Source: Methanobrevibacter sp.
Lineage (GTDB): Archaea > Methanobacteriota > Methanobacteria > Methanobacteriales > Methanobacteriaceae
Length of the DNA: 64,000 nucleotides
NCBI RefSeq assembly: GCF_017406825.1
Contig: NZ_JAFQXT010000044.1
Coordinates: forward strand, 1 to 64,000
Direction: 5' to 3'
Position 1 is the stretch's first letter. The number at the start of each line of letters is the position of its first letter. The position numbers were made by a program, and so were the translations under genes. This document shows, one piece after another, positions 10,888 through 20,087 of the stretch. The notes under the pieces are model-generated. The model was not told where the DNA came from, did no database searches, and saw nothing but the letters and a program-made list of their open reading frames with translations.

Positions 10888-11181
10888 TTATAGTTTGTTA
10901 GTTGGAATTTCTTCGCCTTCGCTTCGTCCGAATTTCATACCGTTCAACAAGCCGTTTGGAAGTTCGGACATTATGACAAGTGGAAATTCCTCATTCGGCT
11001 TGATAAACATCATATGAGTGACGTTCTGGCGTGTCTTAACTACTATCTTATAAGTATCTCCCCTAATGGTTAAATCCCCATCGAGAAACACTTTATTGAA
11101 GTTTTGATTCAAAAGATGGACCGGCAAGTCTTCATTAATGTCGAAATGAAGCAATATATCTTTTAAAATCAATTTAATCAT
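10888..11181 (-). CDS. Hypothetical protein, 97 residues
   Basis: I do not recognise a family. It is a mostly beta-type soluble protein without membrane segments or cysteines. Its start overlaps the stop of the upstream membrane-anchored gene by four bases (ATGA), so the two are translationally coupled and probably act together. It may be limited to Methanobacteriales. Confidence 0.65.
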   Translation of the reverse strand: MIKLILKDILLHFDINEDLPVHLLNQNFNKVFLDGDLTIRGDTYKIVVKTRQNVTHMMFIKPNEEFPLVIMSELPNGLLNGMKFGRSEGEEIPTNKL

Positions 11182-11555
11182 TCCATACTTGGAAGCTTGT
11201 CTTGGTCGGATTCATATGATGAACCGATCAATTCACCAGTTTCAGTATCGAATTGTCTGAATCCACCATCTTTATAGGTTACTTCACGATAATATCCTTC
11301 ACCATTTTGAGCATTGAATTTTACTTCTTCTTTAACAATATCGTTTACAGTATCCATAATTGATCCCTCCGAATCTGAATTTGAACTTTCTGAAGATTCA
11401 ACATTACTTACTTTATCAATTAATTTGCCGACTAATCCTGAATCAGCATCATCGGCACCAATATTTACTTCATTCATTACTTGATATGCAACAGCACCAC
11501 CAACAACTAAAACAGCTGCGATGATGGCAAATACTAATAAAATAAAGCCTTTCAT
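11178..11555 (-). CDS. Hypothetical membrane-anchored protein, 125 residues
   Basis: It has one N-terminal hydrophobic segment (residues 4-25) that would act as an uncleaved anchor, a Ser/Asp-rich stretch (about 50-70), and a C-terminal beta-rich part with YYREVTYKDGGFRQFD. The ribosome site AGGTGA is well placed. No family is recognised. It is translationally coupled to the following 97-residue gene. Confidence 0.7.
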   Translation of the reverse strand: MKGFILLVFAIIAAVLVVGGAVAYQVMNEVNIGADDADSGLVGKLIDKVSNVESSESSNSDSEGSIMDTVNDIVKEEVKFNAQNGEGYYREVTYKDGGFRQFDTETGELIGSSYESDQDKLPSME

Positions 11556-11651
11556 ATTTTCACCTCATTAAGCTTTTCAATAGTTATTTAATCATAGGTA
11601 TTAAAATACTTTTCTACTAATTTTATAACCTATGAGAATTAATTAATTATT

Positions 11652-11855
11652 ATGATGAATATGAAAGACACAATTATACTGCTCATATTTCTACTTTCAG
11701 TATTGGGGCTGTTTATCGGAGTTTATTACACTGAAGATGTTGGCAGCGATAACTCCCATGAATCCGGCTTCGAAAGAGTTTATGAGGAAAACGGCAGTGT
11801 TTTAACCATTACCCTTGAAAAAGAAAACGGCAATTGGGACAAAGATTTTACTTAA
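11652..11855 (+). CDS. Small single-span membrane protein
   Basis: A 67-residue protein with one hydrophobic helix (residues 7-26) and a hydrophilic tail facing outward or inward. The ribosome site is weak, and three ATGs compete at the start (residues 1, 2 and 4). It is divergent from the gene at 11178-11555, whose product also has a single anchor. No family is recognised, and it could be a small adhesion or stress protein. Confidence 0.5.
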   Translation: MMNMKDTIILLIFLLSVLGLFIGVYYTEDVGSDNSHESGFERVYEENGSVLTITLEKENGNWDKDFT

Positions 11856-11946
11856 CCCATAAAATGCGTCAAATTATAACAATTTATGCATAAAAGCAAT
11901 GTTTTTTTAACAAATATTTAAATAATACTTTCGAGTTATTACTTTT

Positions 11947-13386
11947 ATGAACCGAAAATACGTTATTGCAATTATTGCAATTCTGATTATAATTTGTGCA
12001 GGAGCCTTTGCACTTACGAATTCAAATGATACTATCAGCAATTCAATTAATATTGATGCGAATGCTCTGGAAGACAGGGAAAACATTGTTGTTGACTCTG
12101 AAATCTTAGACGAAAGTAACGGAAATTACCACACTGACAGCGCAGATGTCAATACCGTTTTAATCAAGAATGGAGGAGCATTAAAACTTGCAAATTCCAT
12201 AATCGATAAAAGCGGCGATACTGCAACAAGTGGTGACGATGCTGATTTTTATGGAGTGAATTCCGCCATTCTGGTAAACACCAACGGAACACTGGACATT
12301 TCGGATGTTGAAATAAACACTGATTCCAAAGGATCAAATGGGATTTTTGTAACCAATGCTGAAGCTTCCTCTTCAAGCAGCGGCGATTCATCCCAGGGTT
12401 CAGGAGAAGGAGGACAACCTCCGGAATCCGGTGGAAACGGCGGAGGCGAATCCAGTCAGTCAAGCGCTGACGGCACAACAGAAGCCACCATCAAAAATGT
12501 GAAAATAACAACCCACTCCGATAAATCAAGAGGATTGGATGCGACTTATAATGGTATAATCAATGCTGAAAATGTTATCATCAATACTGATGGTCAAAGC
12601 TGCGCCGCCCTTGCAACAGACCGTGGTGAAGGCCAAGTTCATGTCAAAAACTCTGAAATCAATACAGGAGTCAGCAAAGAAAGCGGCAGAGGTTCACCTT
12701 TAATTTATTCCACCGGAAATATTACTGTTGAAAATACAAAAGGTACCGCTTACGTATCACAGATTGCCTGTATTGAAGGTAAAAACAGTATTGAAGTAAC
12801 AGACTCTCAATTAACCGGATATGCCGAAGGAAATAGGCAGGATGGAGGAGAATATGTTGATTTAGGTGGAGTATTCATCTATCAAAGTATGAGTGGAGAT
12901 GCTGATGTAGGTACCTCCTTATTCACAGCTAAAAATTCAGAATTAGCCATTGCTGAAGATTCATCTGTATACACAACTGCTCCGATGTTCCACATTACCA
13001 ATACTGCTTGCATAATCAATTTAGAAAATACCGGACTGAGTTTTGGTAGCGGAGTATTGCTAGAGGCCACCGGTCAAAATCAGTGGGGAACTGAAGGCTC
13101 AAATGGAGGAGTCTGTGAATTGAACACCGACAGTGAAGATATTGAAGGCAATATAATTGTTGACTCAATCAGTACCCTCAATTGGAATATGAAAAACACT
13201 GCATTTGACGGAGCCATTAATTCTACCGGAAACACTACTGTTAATGTTGGTGAAGGTTCAACTTGGACTTTAACTGGTGACAGTACTGTTTCTTCTCTTG
13301 AACTAAGCGGAAACATTGAATATGGTGAATTCAGTTTAACTGTTGATGGTCAAAAATATGACAAATCAAATCCTTTTGAAGGATAG
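11947..13386 (+). CDS. Secreted beta-helix adhesin-like protein
   Basis: A 479-residue protein with an N-terminal signal or anchor helix (residues 4-23), followed by many short beta-strand repeats of the form NTxG-xLxISDVEINT, typical of parallel beta-helix adhesins. A Ser/Gly-rich low-complexity insert at about residues 139-172 interrupts the helix like a flexible linker. No C-terminal anchor is seen. It probably sits on the cell surface, bound to the wall or to the N-terminal helix. A hairpin terminator follows directly. Confidence 0.75.
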   Translation: MNRKYVIAIIAILIIICAGAFALTNSNDTISNSINIDANALEDRENIVVDSEILDESNGNYHTDSADVNTVLIKNGGALKLANSIIDKSGDTATSGDDADFYGVNSAILVNTNGTLDISDVEINTDSKGSNGIFVTNAEASSSSSGDSSQGSGEGGQPPESGGNGGGESSQSSADGTTEATIKNVKITTHSDKSRGLDATYNGIINAENVIINTDGQSCAALATDRGEGQVHVKNSEINTGVSKESGRGSPLIYSTGNITVENTKGTAYVSQIACIEGKNSIEVTDSQLTGYAEGNRQDGGEYVDLGGVFIYQSMSGDADVGTSLFTAKNSELAIAEDSSVYTTAPMFHITNTACIINLENTGLSFGSGVLLEATGQNQWGTEGSNGGVCELNTDSEDIEGNIIVDSISTLNWNMKNTAFDGAINSTGNTTVNVGEGSTWTLTGDSTVSSLELSGNIEYGEFSLTVDGQKYDKSNPFEG

Positions 13387-13415
13387 GAAAGAATCAATTC
13401 TTTCCTAATTTTTTT
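13385..13415 (+). terminator. Intrinsic-type terminator
   Basis: A 10-bp inverted repeat (AGGAAAGAAT / ATTCTTTCCT, 13385-13394 and 13397-13406) is followed by a run of eight T (13409-13416 region). It begins inside the stop codon of the beta-helix gene. Confidence 0.8.
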
Positions 13416-13930
13416 TAACACTCGAAACCTGCCTCATAAACTTCTTTCAATAATTCAGGTTGAGATTTTACATCACCGAAAGCAGAGAATACTCCTTTTT
13501 CAGTGGGATTTTTGGAAAAGCTTATGAAATCTCTGATTCCAATTAAGACATTGCCATTATCTGAACCTGCTGCAGTTATAATGTAGTACTCTTTATTTTC
13601 AAGATGCCTGAATATCGGATAACATCTATCAAAGAATCTTTTTAATGTTCCGCACATGGAGTAATAATAGACAGGTGTTGCATATACTATTACATCAGCC
13701 TCCATCATTTTATCCAGGACTTCTGCAAGGCCGTCTTCCTGGAAGCATTTCATTTCAGGAGTTTTGCATCTGTAACATGCCTTACATGCATGAAACCTGA
13801 TGTCTTCCAGATTGTATTTTACAACTGCATTATCCGCATCAAGTGCTCCCCTTACAAATTCATCGCATAATGTGTCGGAATTTCCTCCAATTCTAGGAGA
13901 AGAGCTCAATACAATAACTTTTTTTGACAT
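13415..13930 (-). CDS. Flavodoxin-fold NAD(P)H-dependent oxidoreductase
   Basis: A 171-residue protein of the NADPH-dependent FMN reductase / iron-sulfur flavoprotein group. It has the FMN phosphate loop SSSPRIGGNSD at the N terminus, a CKACYRCKTPEMKC cysteine cluster (about residues 49-62), and the ATPVYYYSM flavin loop. I chose the ATG at 13928-13930; a TTG two codons upstream is also in frame. It lies 24 bases after the flavodoxin gene on the same strand. Substrate unknown. Confidence 0.8.
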   Translation of the reverse strand: MSKKVIVLSSSPRIGGNSDTLCDEFVRGALDADNAVVKYNLEDIRFHACKACYRCKTPEMKCFQEDGLAEVLDKMMEADVIVYATPVYYYSMCGTLKRFFDRCYPIFRHLENKEYYIITAAGSDNGNVLIGIRDFISFSKNPTEKGVFSAFGDVKSQPELLKEVYEAGFEC

Positions 13931-13954
13931 GAACAACCAACTCAGATTAATTAT

Positions 13955-14419
13955 CTATTCACTTTCGATCCATTCTTTGGCCCCATCAGCATTACCCATA
14001 AATCTCATTCCCTTGGAGAAATTGAGTTCCGGATAGCTGGCCTGCAGGTCACTTACACATTTGTCGATGCCTGATCCGCCGGAGGTGCAGAACGCTTTGA
14101 TTGTCTTTCCGGACAAGTCAACGCTTTCGATGAAAGTGTTAATTATTGTAGGTGCGGTATACCACCATACCGGAAAACCGATTACAATAGTGTCATATCC
14201 GCTTACATCACATGTCTCAGCGATAGGAGGTCTGAATGACTTGTCATTCATTTCTATTGTTGAACGGGAATTCTTGTCCATATAATCTAAATCTTGCGGA
14301 GTGTAGATTTCTTCAGGTACAATTTCAAATATGTCATATCCGTTTTCATCAGCTATTTTTTCCGCTACTCTTTTTGTAACACCGCTAGCGGAGAAATAGG
14401 TTACCAATACATTACTCAT
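13955..14419 (-). CDS. Flavodoxin
   Basis: A 154-residue flavodoxin with the phosphate-binding loop TYFSASGVTKRVA at residues 7-19, the FPVWWYTAPTII flavin loop and a CTSGGSGID block. It is a small electron carrier or quinone/disulfide-type reductase that binds FMN. Its neighbour on the same strand is another flavin protein, and the two may form a redox pair. The ribosome site GGTGA is clear. Confidence 0.88.
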   Translation of the reverse strand: MSNVLVTYFSASGVTKRVAEKIADENGYDIFEIVPEEIYTPQDLDYMDKNSRSTIEMNDKSFRPPIAETCDVSGYDTIVIGFPVWWYTAPTIINTFIESVDLSGKTIKAFCTSGGSGIDKCVSDLQASYPELNFSKGMRFMGNADGAKEWIESE

Positions 14420-14543
14420 TTTATCACCTACTTAAAAATAAGTTTTCATATTATATACTTGTTTACATTTGCAACAGTCAAAACTAAAAAAAAATATAAA
14501 CCAATAAAAACAAAATAATAACATTATAAATTAAGAAGGTAAT

Positions 14544-15308
14544 ATGATGTCAAAACCTGTCGTTGCAATAACAAGACCTAAAGACAGAGCCAAGAAAGCC
14601 TGTGAAATTGTTGAGGAATTTGGTGGTGAAGCATTTTTAGCTCCAACACTTGATTTAAAACCGGTGAACACACAATCCCTTAAGGATTTAGTTGCAAGAA
14701 AAGATGAACTTGACTGGATAATATTCACCTCACCAACAACAATCGTTTCACTGAACAAATTTCATCCGGACTTTCTGAAAGATTTGAATTGCAAATTAGC
14801 AGTTATAGGAAATAAAACTGGCAGATTAGCTGAAAAACAAGGCTTGACAGTTGACTTGATGCCTGAAGAGTTTACCGCTGAAGGCCTTATTGAAGAGTTC
14901 AAAAGACAAGGCATCACAGGAAAAACCATAGGAATCCCAAGAACCGCTTCTGCAAGAGCGGTGCTCCCGGAAGAATTAGAAAAGCTTGGAAATAAAGTGA
15001 TTTTAGCTGAAGCATACAAATCCCTGTTTCCGATGGATGAAAAATCAGTCGAAGAACTTATCGGAAAAATCGAAAATAAGGAGATTGATGCCATTACATT
15101 TACAAGTCCATTAACTGTTGAAAATTTCTTTGAGATAGTTGAGGACAAAGAAAAAATAGCTAAATTATTATCGCAAAATCTATTAACTGTCAGCATTGGT
15201 CCGATTACTGCAAAAGTCTTGGATAAATATGATGTTGACTACATTTACCCCGACACTTACACAGTTCCAGATATGATGGAATTATTATTCAAAGAATTAA
15301 ATAGGTGA
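14544..15308 (+). CDS. hemD: Uroporphyrinogen-III synthase
   Basis: A 254-residue HemD that closes hydroxymethylbilane to uroporphyrinogen III with inversion of ring D. It has the typical AITRPKDRAKK start, the IIFTSPTTI segment and the TFTSPLTVENFF motif in the second half. Low sequence conservation is normal for HemD. The ribosome site AAGGTAAT precedes two ATGs, and I used the first. It is first in a run with srp19 and a RecJ-like gene with gaps of only 4-5 bases. Confidence 0.93.
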   Translation: MMSKPVVAITRPKDRAKKACEIVEEFGGEAFLAPTLDLKPVNTQSLKDLVARKDELDWIIFTSPTTIVSLNKFHPDFLKDLNCKLAVIGNKTGRLAEKQGLTVDLMPEEFTAEGLIEEFKRQGITGKTIGIPRTASARAVLPEELEKLGNKVILAEAYKSLFPMDEKSVEELIGKIENKEIDAITFTSPLTVENFFEIVEDKEKIAKLLSQNLLTVSIGPITAKVLDKYDVDYIYPDTYTVPDMMELLFKELNR

Positions 15309-15312
15309 AAAA

Positions 15313-15582
15313 ATGATAACTATATGGCCGCAATATTTAAATAAAAATTTAACTCTTAAGGAAGGGCGTAAAATCGCTAAAGAGGATGCTGTAAAAGACC
15401 CGACACTTTCCGATGTTGAAAGAGCCGTTAAGAGGTTAGGACTAAAACATAGTGTTCAAAAGGAAGTTTCATATCCAGGAAAATGGTATGAAAAATCTGG
15501 AAGAATACTTGTCGAATGGGAAGGAACAAAATTAGAACTCATACGTGAAGTTAGTTCGGAAATTAAACAGATGAGAAACTGA
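15313..15582 (+). CDS. srp19: Signal recognition particle protein SRP19
   Basis: An 89-residue archaeal SRP19, which binds the tips of SRP RNA helices 6 and 8 and helps SRP54 to assemble. The IWPQYLNKNLTLKEGRKI start, the SYPGKWYEKSGRILVEW core and the Lys/Arg content are characteristic. A strong AGGTGA ribosome site lies just upstream. It is co-transcribed with hemD and the RecJ-like gene. Confidence 0.95.
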   Translation: MITIWPQYLNKNLTLKEGRKIAKEDAVKDPTLSDVERAVKRLGLKHSVQKEVSYPGKWYEKSGRILVEWEGTKLELIREVSSEIKQMRN

Positions 15583-15587
15583 TTGCC

Positions 15588-16994
15588 ATGCAAATACCAC
15601 AATTAATGTCTGAACAATATGAAGAAGCAAAGAAAATCATCGAATCATCCGACAACATTAAAGTATATTCCCACATCGATTGCGACGGAATATGTTCAGG
15701 CGCAATACTATCAACCATACTAGACAGACAGAATAAAGACCATGAAATCGAATTCGTTAACCTTGATGTTCTGGACAACATTGAACTTGACCATGAACTC
15801 ACCATATTTTCGGACTTGGGTTCAGGTCAGCTGATAGATGCAAAAGCAAAAGAAGGTCAGAAAATTATTATACTGGACCATCATCCCCCTTTAAGAGAAC
15901 TGGACTACAGGAATGATAAAGATTATACCTATCTGGAAATAAATCCCCTGCATCACGGCATCGACGGATCATATTACGTTTGCGGAGGAGGATTATGCTA
16001 CTTCCTTGCTAAGGAATTCGGATATGATGACCTGAGTTGGATTGGGGTCCTGTCCGCTATTGGAGATATGCAGAATACCCGAAGCGGTCATTTTGAAGGG
16101 CTGAACGAAATCATCCAGCAGGACGCAATTGACGGGGGATACCTTGAAGTGATTAAAAATGACATAAACATTTATGGAAGAAATACACGCCCATTATTCG
16201 TTGCGCTTTCCTATTTTAATGATGTAAGACTCCCAATTACAAATAACACAACTGAAACAATGGCTGTTTTAGAAGAGCTTGGAATCGATGAAAAGAACAA
16301 TAGGAAAACATTGAATGAACTTACCATGGAACAAAAAGCCAAGCTATACCAATGCCTTTCTGGAATGATTGCAAAGGTGGTTCCCGGAAGATATGTTCAG
16401 TACATCTCCCAATTGATCATTGGAGATTCATATACCTTCCTAAAAGAAGACCCTCACAGCTTTTTAAGGGATGCATCCGAGTTTTCAACCGCCATGAACG
16501 CATGCGGAAGAAATCATGAAGAGAAAATTGCAATGGAGGTTTTGAAAGGTGACAGGTTTGTGGCCCTTGATGAACTTGAAGTTGTAAGCCGTGACCACAG
16601 ACGCAATCTTGCACAGGCAATAGAAAAAGTTGCTGACAGTGAACATTCAAATATAATTGAACTTGAAAACTTGCAATATTTCGATGGAACCGGCATTAAA
16701 CCTGAAATTGTAGGTACCATAACCGGAATGATTTTAGGATATTGCAATTGGAAAAAACCAGTGATTGGATTTACCCAAACAGATACTGACGGAATTAAAG
16801 TTTCTCTTAGATGTTCCCGACTACTTTCCTACGATGGAATTCATTTTGGAAATATGATACGTGAGATTGCACGTAATGTTGGAGGAAGTGGTGGTGGGCA
16901 TTCAATGGCATGCGGCGCATATATACCTATTGATAAAAAATCTGATTTCATTGAACAATTCAATAATGAACTTGAAGGCAAACTAACAAATTAG
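15588..16994 (+). CDS. RecJ/GAN-like DHH exonuclease
   Basis: A 468-residue DHH-family phosphoesterase related to bacterial RecJ and to archaeal GAN, a nuclease associated with the replicative CMG helicase. The metal-binding motifs are HIDCDGICSG near residue 29, the FSDLGSG segment, LDHHPP near residue 100, and the DHHA1 motif GGSGGGHSMACGA near residue 440. The expected metal ligands are present. Family assignment is firm; the link to GINS is from known archaeal relatives. It is third in the hemD operon. Confidence 0.9.
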   Translation: MQIPQLMSEQYEEAKKIIESSDNIKVYSHIDCDGICSGAILSTILDRQNKDHEIEFVNLDVLDNIELDHELTIFSDLGSGQLIDAKAKEGQKIIILDHHPPLRELDYRNDKDYTYLEINPLHHGIDGSYYVCGGGLCYFLAKEFGYDDLSWIGVLSAIGDMQNTRSGHFEGLNEIIQQDAIDGGYLEVIKNDINIYGRNTRPLFVALSYFNDVRLPITNNTTETMAVLEELGIDEKNNRKTLNELTMEQKAKLYQCLSGMIAKVVPGRYVQYISQLIIGDSYTFLKEDPHSFLRDASEFSTAMNACGRNHEEKIAMEVLKGDRFVALDELEVVSRDHRRNLAQAIEKVADSEHSNIIELENLQYFDGTGIKPEIVGTITGMILGYCNWKKPVIGFTQTDTDGIKVSLRCSRLLSYDGIHFGNMIREIARNVGGSGGGHSMACGAYIPIDKKSDFIEQFNNELEGKLTN

Positions 16995-17054
16995 TATATA
17001 TACTAGTAAAGATAAAAATAAAAATTAATCAATTTTAATTGAGGAATGATTATT

Positions 17055-17858
17055 ATGAAAACATTTAAAAAAAGAGGTGCACTTACACATTTCCAAATAC
17101 TAAGTGAAATATCCAAACAAGACCCTCACCTCAAACAAAAAGATTTGGCTGATAAATTAGGGATAACTATTCAAGCAGTTTCGGAAAATATCAAAACATT
17201 AATTGAATTGGGATACATCACTTCAAAGGATGGAAGGTCCCCATATAAAATAACCCAAGAGGGCATAGACAAAGTAAAAAAAGATGCAATAACCTTAAGG
17301 AAATATAGCGATTCAGTTTTAGAAACAATGAATCATTATAAAACAATTTGGCCTGCCATTGCAAAAGAAAATCTTGAAAAAGACGATATCGTCGGTTTAT
17401 ACATGGACGATGGAGTATTATACGCTCATAAAAAAGAGGAAAACGCAACAGGTATCGTTCTCGATGATGCTGAAGAAGGCATGGATGTGGCATTGACCAA
17501 TCTAACCGGAATCATTGACATGACCGTTGGGGAAGTTACCGTCATTATCGTACCTACCATTAAAGAGGGAGGATCAAAAGTCTGCGATATCGATTTAATT
17601 AAAAACGTCTATGAAAAAGGAACAAACAGCGGTGAAAAAATTGATAAGATTGCCGTTGCAGGAACAGTTTCACGCGCAATAGTCAAAAAACTGGGTTTGC
17701 CAATAGACATTGAATATGCCGCTCCACAAGCCAGTGCAAATGCAGCCCGTAAAGGACTTAACGTGCTTGCGATTTGTGTTGGAGACATGGGAAAAGCATT
17801 TACACGCGAACTCGAAAAAGAAAAAATCAAATTCAATATTATAGATGGTGGAAAATAA
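17055..17858 (+). CDS. Winged-helix transcriptional regulator
   Basis: A 267-residue protein with an N-terminal MarR-like winged helix (about residues 10-75, with LKQKDLADKLGITIQAVSENIKTL as the recognition region) and a larger conserved C-terminal domain (about 100-265) that is rich in Gly and Ala and probably binds a ligand. I chose the ATG at 17055 because GAGG at 17041-17044 is 10 bases upstream, while the earlier in-frame ATG at 17046 is only one base from it. The target is unknown. It is convergent with the helicase gene, with no bases between them. Confidence 0.82.
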   Translation: MKTFKKRGALTHFQILSEISKQDPHLKQKDLADKLGITIQAVSENIKTLIELGYITSKDGRSPYKITQEGIDKVKKDAITLRKYSDSVLETMNHYKTIWPAIAKENLEKDDIVGLYMDDGVLYAHKKEENATGIVLDDAEEGMDVALTNLTGIIDMTVGEVTVIIVPTIKEGGSKVCDIDLIKNVYEKGTNSGEKIDKIAVAGTVSRAIVKKLGLPIDIEYAAPQASANAARKGLNVLAICVGDMGKAFTRELEKEKIKFNIIDGGK

Positions 17859-19133
17859 TTATTTTTCCCTCATCATCTTTAATAACGCCGCCGCCAATTC
17901 CAAACCATCATATTCAGATTCATCTTTGATTATTCTGATATAATCTTCAATATCGCTGCCGTCAATCAAAGATTTGGCATCGGACAATATTTTTTTAGTT
18001 TTAATGGAACTTATTTCCTGAAGCGTGGGCAAATCCTTTTCAACGATTTTGCCGGGATTTTCCTTTTTAATATTGTTGAATCTTGAAAGCTCGTCTTTTG
18101 AAACTAAAGTAAATGCAAAACCTGTACTTCCCGCTCTTGCCGTTCTTCCAATCCTATGAATATAATCATCAGTGTTTTGAGGAACATCATAATTGATAAT
18201 CATATCGACATTTGCAATATCCAAACCTCTGGCAGCAACATCAGTTGCAACCAGAATGTTAATGTTTCCGTTTCTAAATTTATTCATTACCTTGTCTCTG
18301 GTCTGCTGAGTCATATCCCCATGAAGACTGTCGAGCTTAAAATCGTATTTTTTCAAGTGCTTATAAACAAAATCAACGCTTTTTTTAGTGTTGCAGAATA
18401 TTAATGCCCGATTAACATCATAGGCCTCGATTAATCTTATCAATGAATTAAATTTATCTTTAATGTCGCATCTGAATGCATATTGGGCGATTTTAGGGAT
18501 ATTCTTCTTTTTGTTTGAAATTCTTATAAATTCAGGATTATTCTGATATTTTTCAGCTATCCGTCTAACATCCAATGGAATGGTTGCTGAGAAAAGCAAT
18601 GTCTGCCTTTGACGAGGCACATCCGATAAAATCCTTTCGATGTCCTCTCTAAATCCCATCTCCAACATTTCATCGGCTTCATCCAGGACGACACTTTCAA
18701 CACCTATTAAATCAAGATTGCCTCTTTCAATATGGTCAATTACACGGCCAGGCGTTCCAACAACTATATGGACACCTTTTTTAAGAACCCTTGTCTGCTT
18801 ACCGATTGGCTGACCACCATAAACCGCTAAAACCTTGAGTTTTTTGATATTGCCTCCCACTTTGGAGATTTCGGATGCGACCTGCATACACAGCTCTCTT
18901 GTCGGACATAAGACAATCGCCTGAGGGGATCTGTCGGGAATGAAAATCCTTTCAAGAATTGGAACTGCAAATGCAATTGTTTTACCCGAACCTGTCTGTG
19001 CCTGACCGGTTATGTCTTTTCCCTTTAGGGCTTGAGGAATTGCTTTTTGCTGAATTGGTGTTAATTTAGCAAATCCCATATCCCCAATGGCTTTTTTAAT
19101 CTCATCTGAAATGTTCAAATCGTCAAAATTCAT
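17859..19133 (-). CDS. DEAD-box RNA helicase
   Basis: A 424-residue ATP-dependent RNA helicase with all the usual motifs: AQTGSGKT near residue 60, PTRELC, DEAD near residue 155, SAT, and HRIGRTARAG near residue 330. The Q motif FAKLTPIQQKAIP is at the N terminus. A C-terminal extension of about 60 residues is acidic and short, without an RNA-binding domain. Likely roles are rRNA maturation or RNA decay. Confidence 0.95.
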   Translation of the reverse strand: MNFDDLNISDEIKKAIGDMGFAKLTPIQQKAIPQALKGKDITGQAQTGSGKTIAFAVPILERIFIPDRSPQAIVLCPTRELCMQVASEISKVGGNIKKLKVLAVYGGQPIGKQTRVLKKGVHIVVGTPGRVIDHIERGNLDLIGVESVVLDEADEMLEMGFREDIERILSDVPRQRQTLLFSATIPLDVRRIAEKYQNNPEFIRISNKKKNIPKIAQYAFRCDIKDKFNSLIRLIEAYDVNRALIFCNTKKSVDFVYKHLKKYDFKLDSLHGDMTQQTRDKVMNKFRNGNINILVATDVAARGLDIANVDMIINYDVPQNTDDYIHRIGRTARAGSTGFAFTLVSKDELSRFNNIKKENPGKIVEKDLPTLQEISSIKTKKILSDAKSLIDGSDIEDYIRIIKDESEYDGLELAAALLKMMREK

Positions 19134-19168
19134 TACATTAATATTTAAAAAACAAGTTATATAATCAT

Positions 19169-20029
19169 TTAGATTAGCTTGGACTGTATGGTTTTTTGAG
19201 GAAATTCTGAGAGATACTCGAATATCTTCTCATTATCATTCAGTATATGATTTTTGGAAGTCCTTTTTTTGAAGATTCCCATTAACTTCTCGCTGTTTTG
19301 GCTTGGCAGAACATAATCATTTCCAAATTCTTTAACATATTTCCCTTTCAATCCTGGGAAATTCTCATCCAATTTTTTATAGAAATGATTGCGGCTGCCC
19401 TCCCTTAGGGTGAGGCCCATTCCAAAACACAATATTCCATAGACATCACTGTCAATGCAATAATCTAAAATGGCATTGATATTTTCCTCCGTATCATTAA
19501 TGTAGGGAAGTATTGGGCATAACCATACCACAGTTGGAATTCCATTGTCGTTTAAGGTTTTCAAAACGTCAACTCGTCTTGAAGTCGGGCAGACATTCGG
19601 CTCCAGAATCCTGCACAAATCATCATCTGCCGTCGTTATGGTCATCTGGATAACAACCTTTGTTTTTTCTTTAATCTTTTTAAGCAAATCCAAATCCCTT
19701 AAAATCAAATCCGATTTGGTGATGCATGTAAACCCGAATCCATATCTGTAAATCAGTTCCAATGATTTTCTGACATGCTTCAGTCTTTTTTCAAGAGGAA
19801 TATACGGGTCGCTCATCGCTCCAGTTCCAATCATGGCTTTAGGGCGTTTTATCAATTCCCTTTTGAGCAATTCCAATGCATTCTGCTTCACTTCAATATC
19901 TTCAAATTCATGGCCCATAGCATAAACTTCACTTCTGGAATCGCAGTATATGCATCCGTGAGTGCAACCCCTGTAAAGGTTCATTCCATTTTTTGGTGAC
20001 AGTATACTTTTTGAATTCACATAATGCAT
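19169..20029 (-). CDS. SPL-like radical SAM protein
   Basis: A 286-residue radical SAM enzyme of the spore-photoproduct-lyase-like family (SplB/Rv2578c type). The cluster motif is CTHGCIYC (CX3CX2C, near residue 22), and the early block NGMNLYRGCTHG is typical. The substrate is unknown, since archaea form no spores, and DNA repair is not shown. It is divergent from the Cas4-like nuclease gene, and the starts are about 60 bases apart. No clear ribosome site precedes the ATG, so a leaderless mRNA is possible. Confidence 0.85.
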   Translation of the reverse strand: MHYVNSKSILSPKNGMNLYRGCTHGCIYCDSRSEVYAMGHEFEDIEVKQNALELLKRELIKRPKAMIGTGAMSDPYIPLEKRLKHVRKSLELIYRYGFGFTCITKSDLILRDLDLLKKIKEKTKVVIQMTITTADDDLCRILEPNVCPTSRRVDVLKTLNDNGIPTVVWLCPILPYINDTEENINAILDYCIDSDVYGILCFGMGLTLREGSRNHFYKKLDENFPGLKGKYVKEFGNDYVLPSQNSEKLMGIFKKRTSKNHILNDNEKIFEYLSEFPQKTIQSKLI

Positions 20030-20087
20030 GAGATTACTTTGGTCCTTAAAGTTAATTAATTATACTATCATTGACAAAAAGGAAAAC

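Noticed and set aside
14762-15196. A 144-codon frame opposite hemD
   Set aside because: It mirrors hemD on the opposite strand, lacks a ribosome site and shows a low-complexity Ser/Ile/Phe composition typical of antisense frames.
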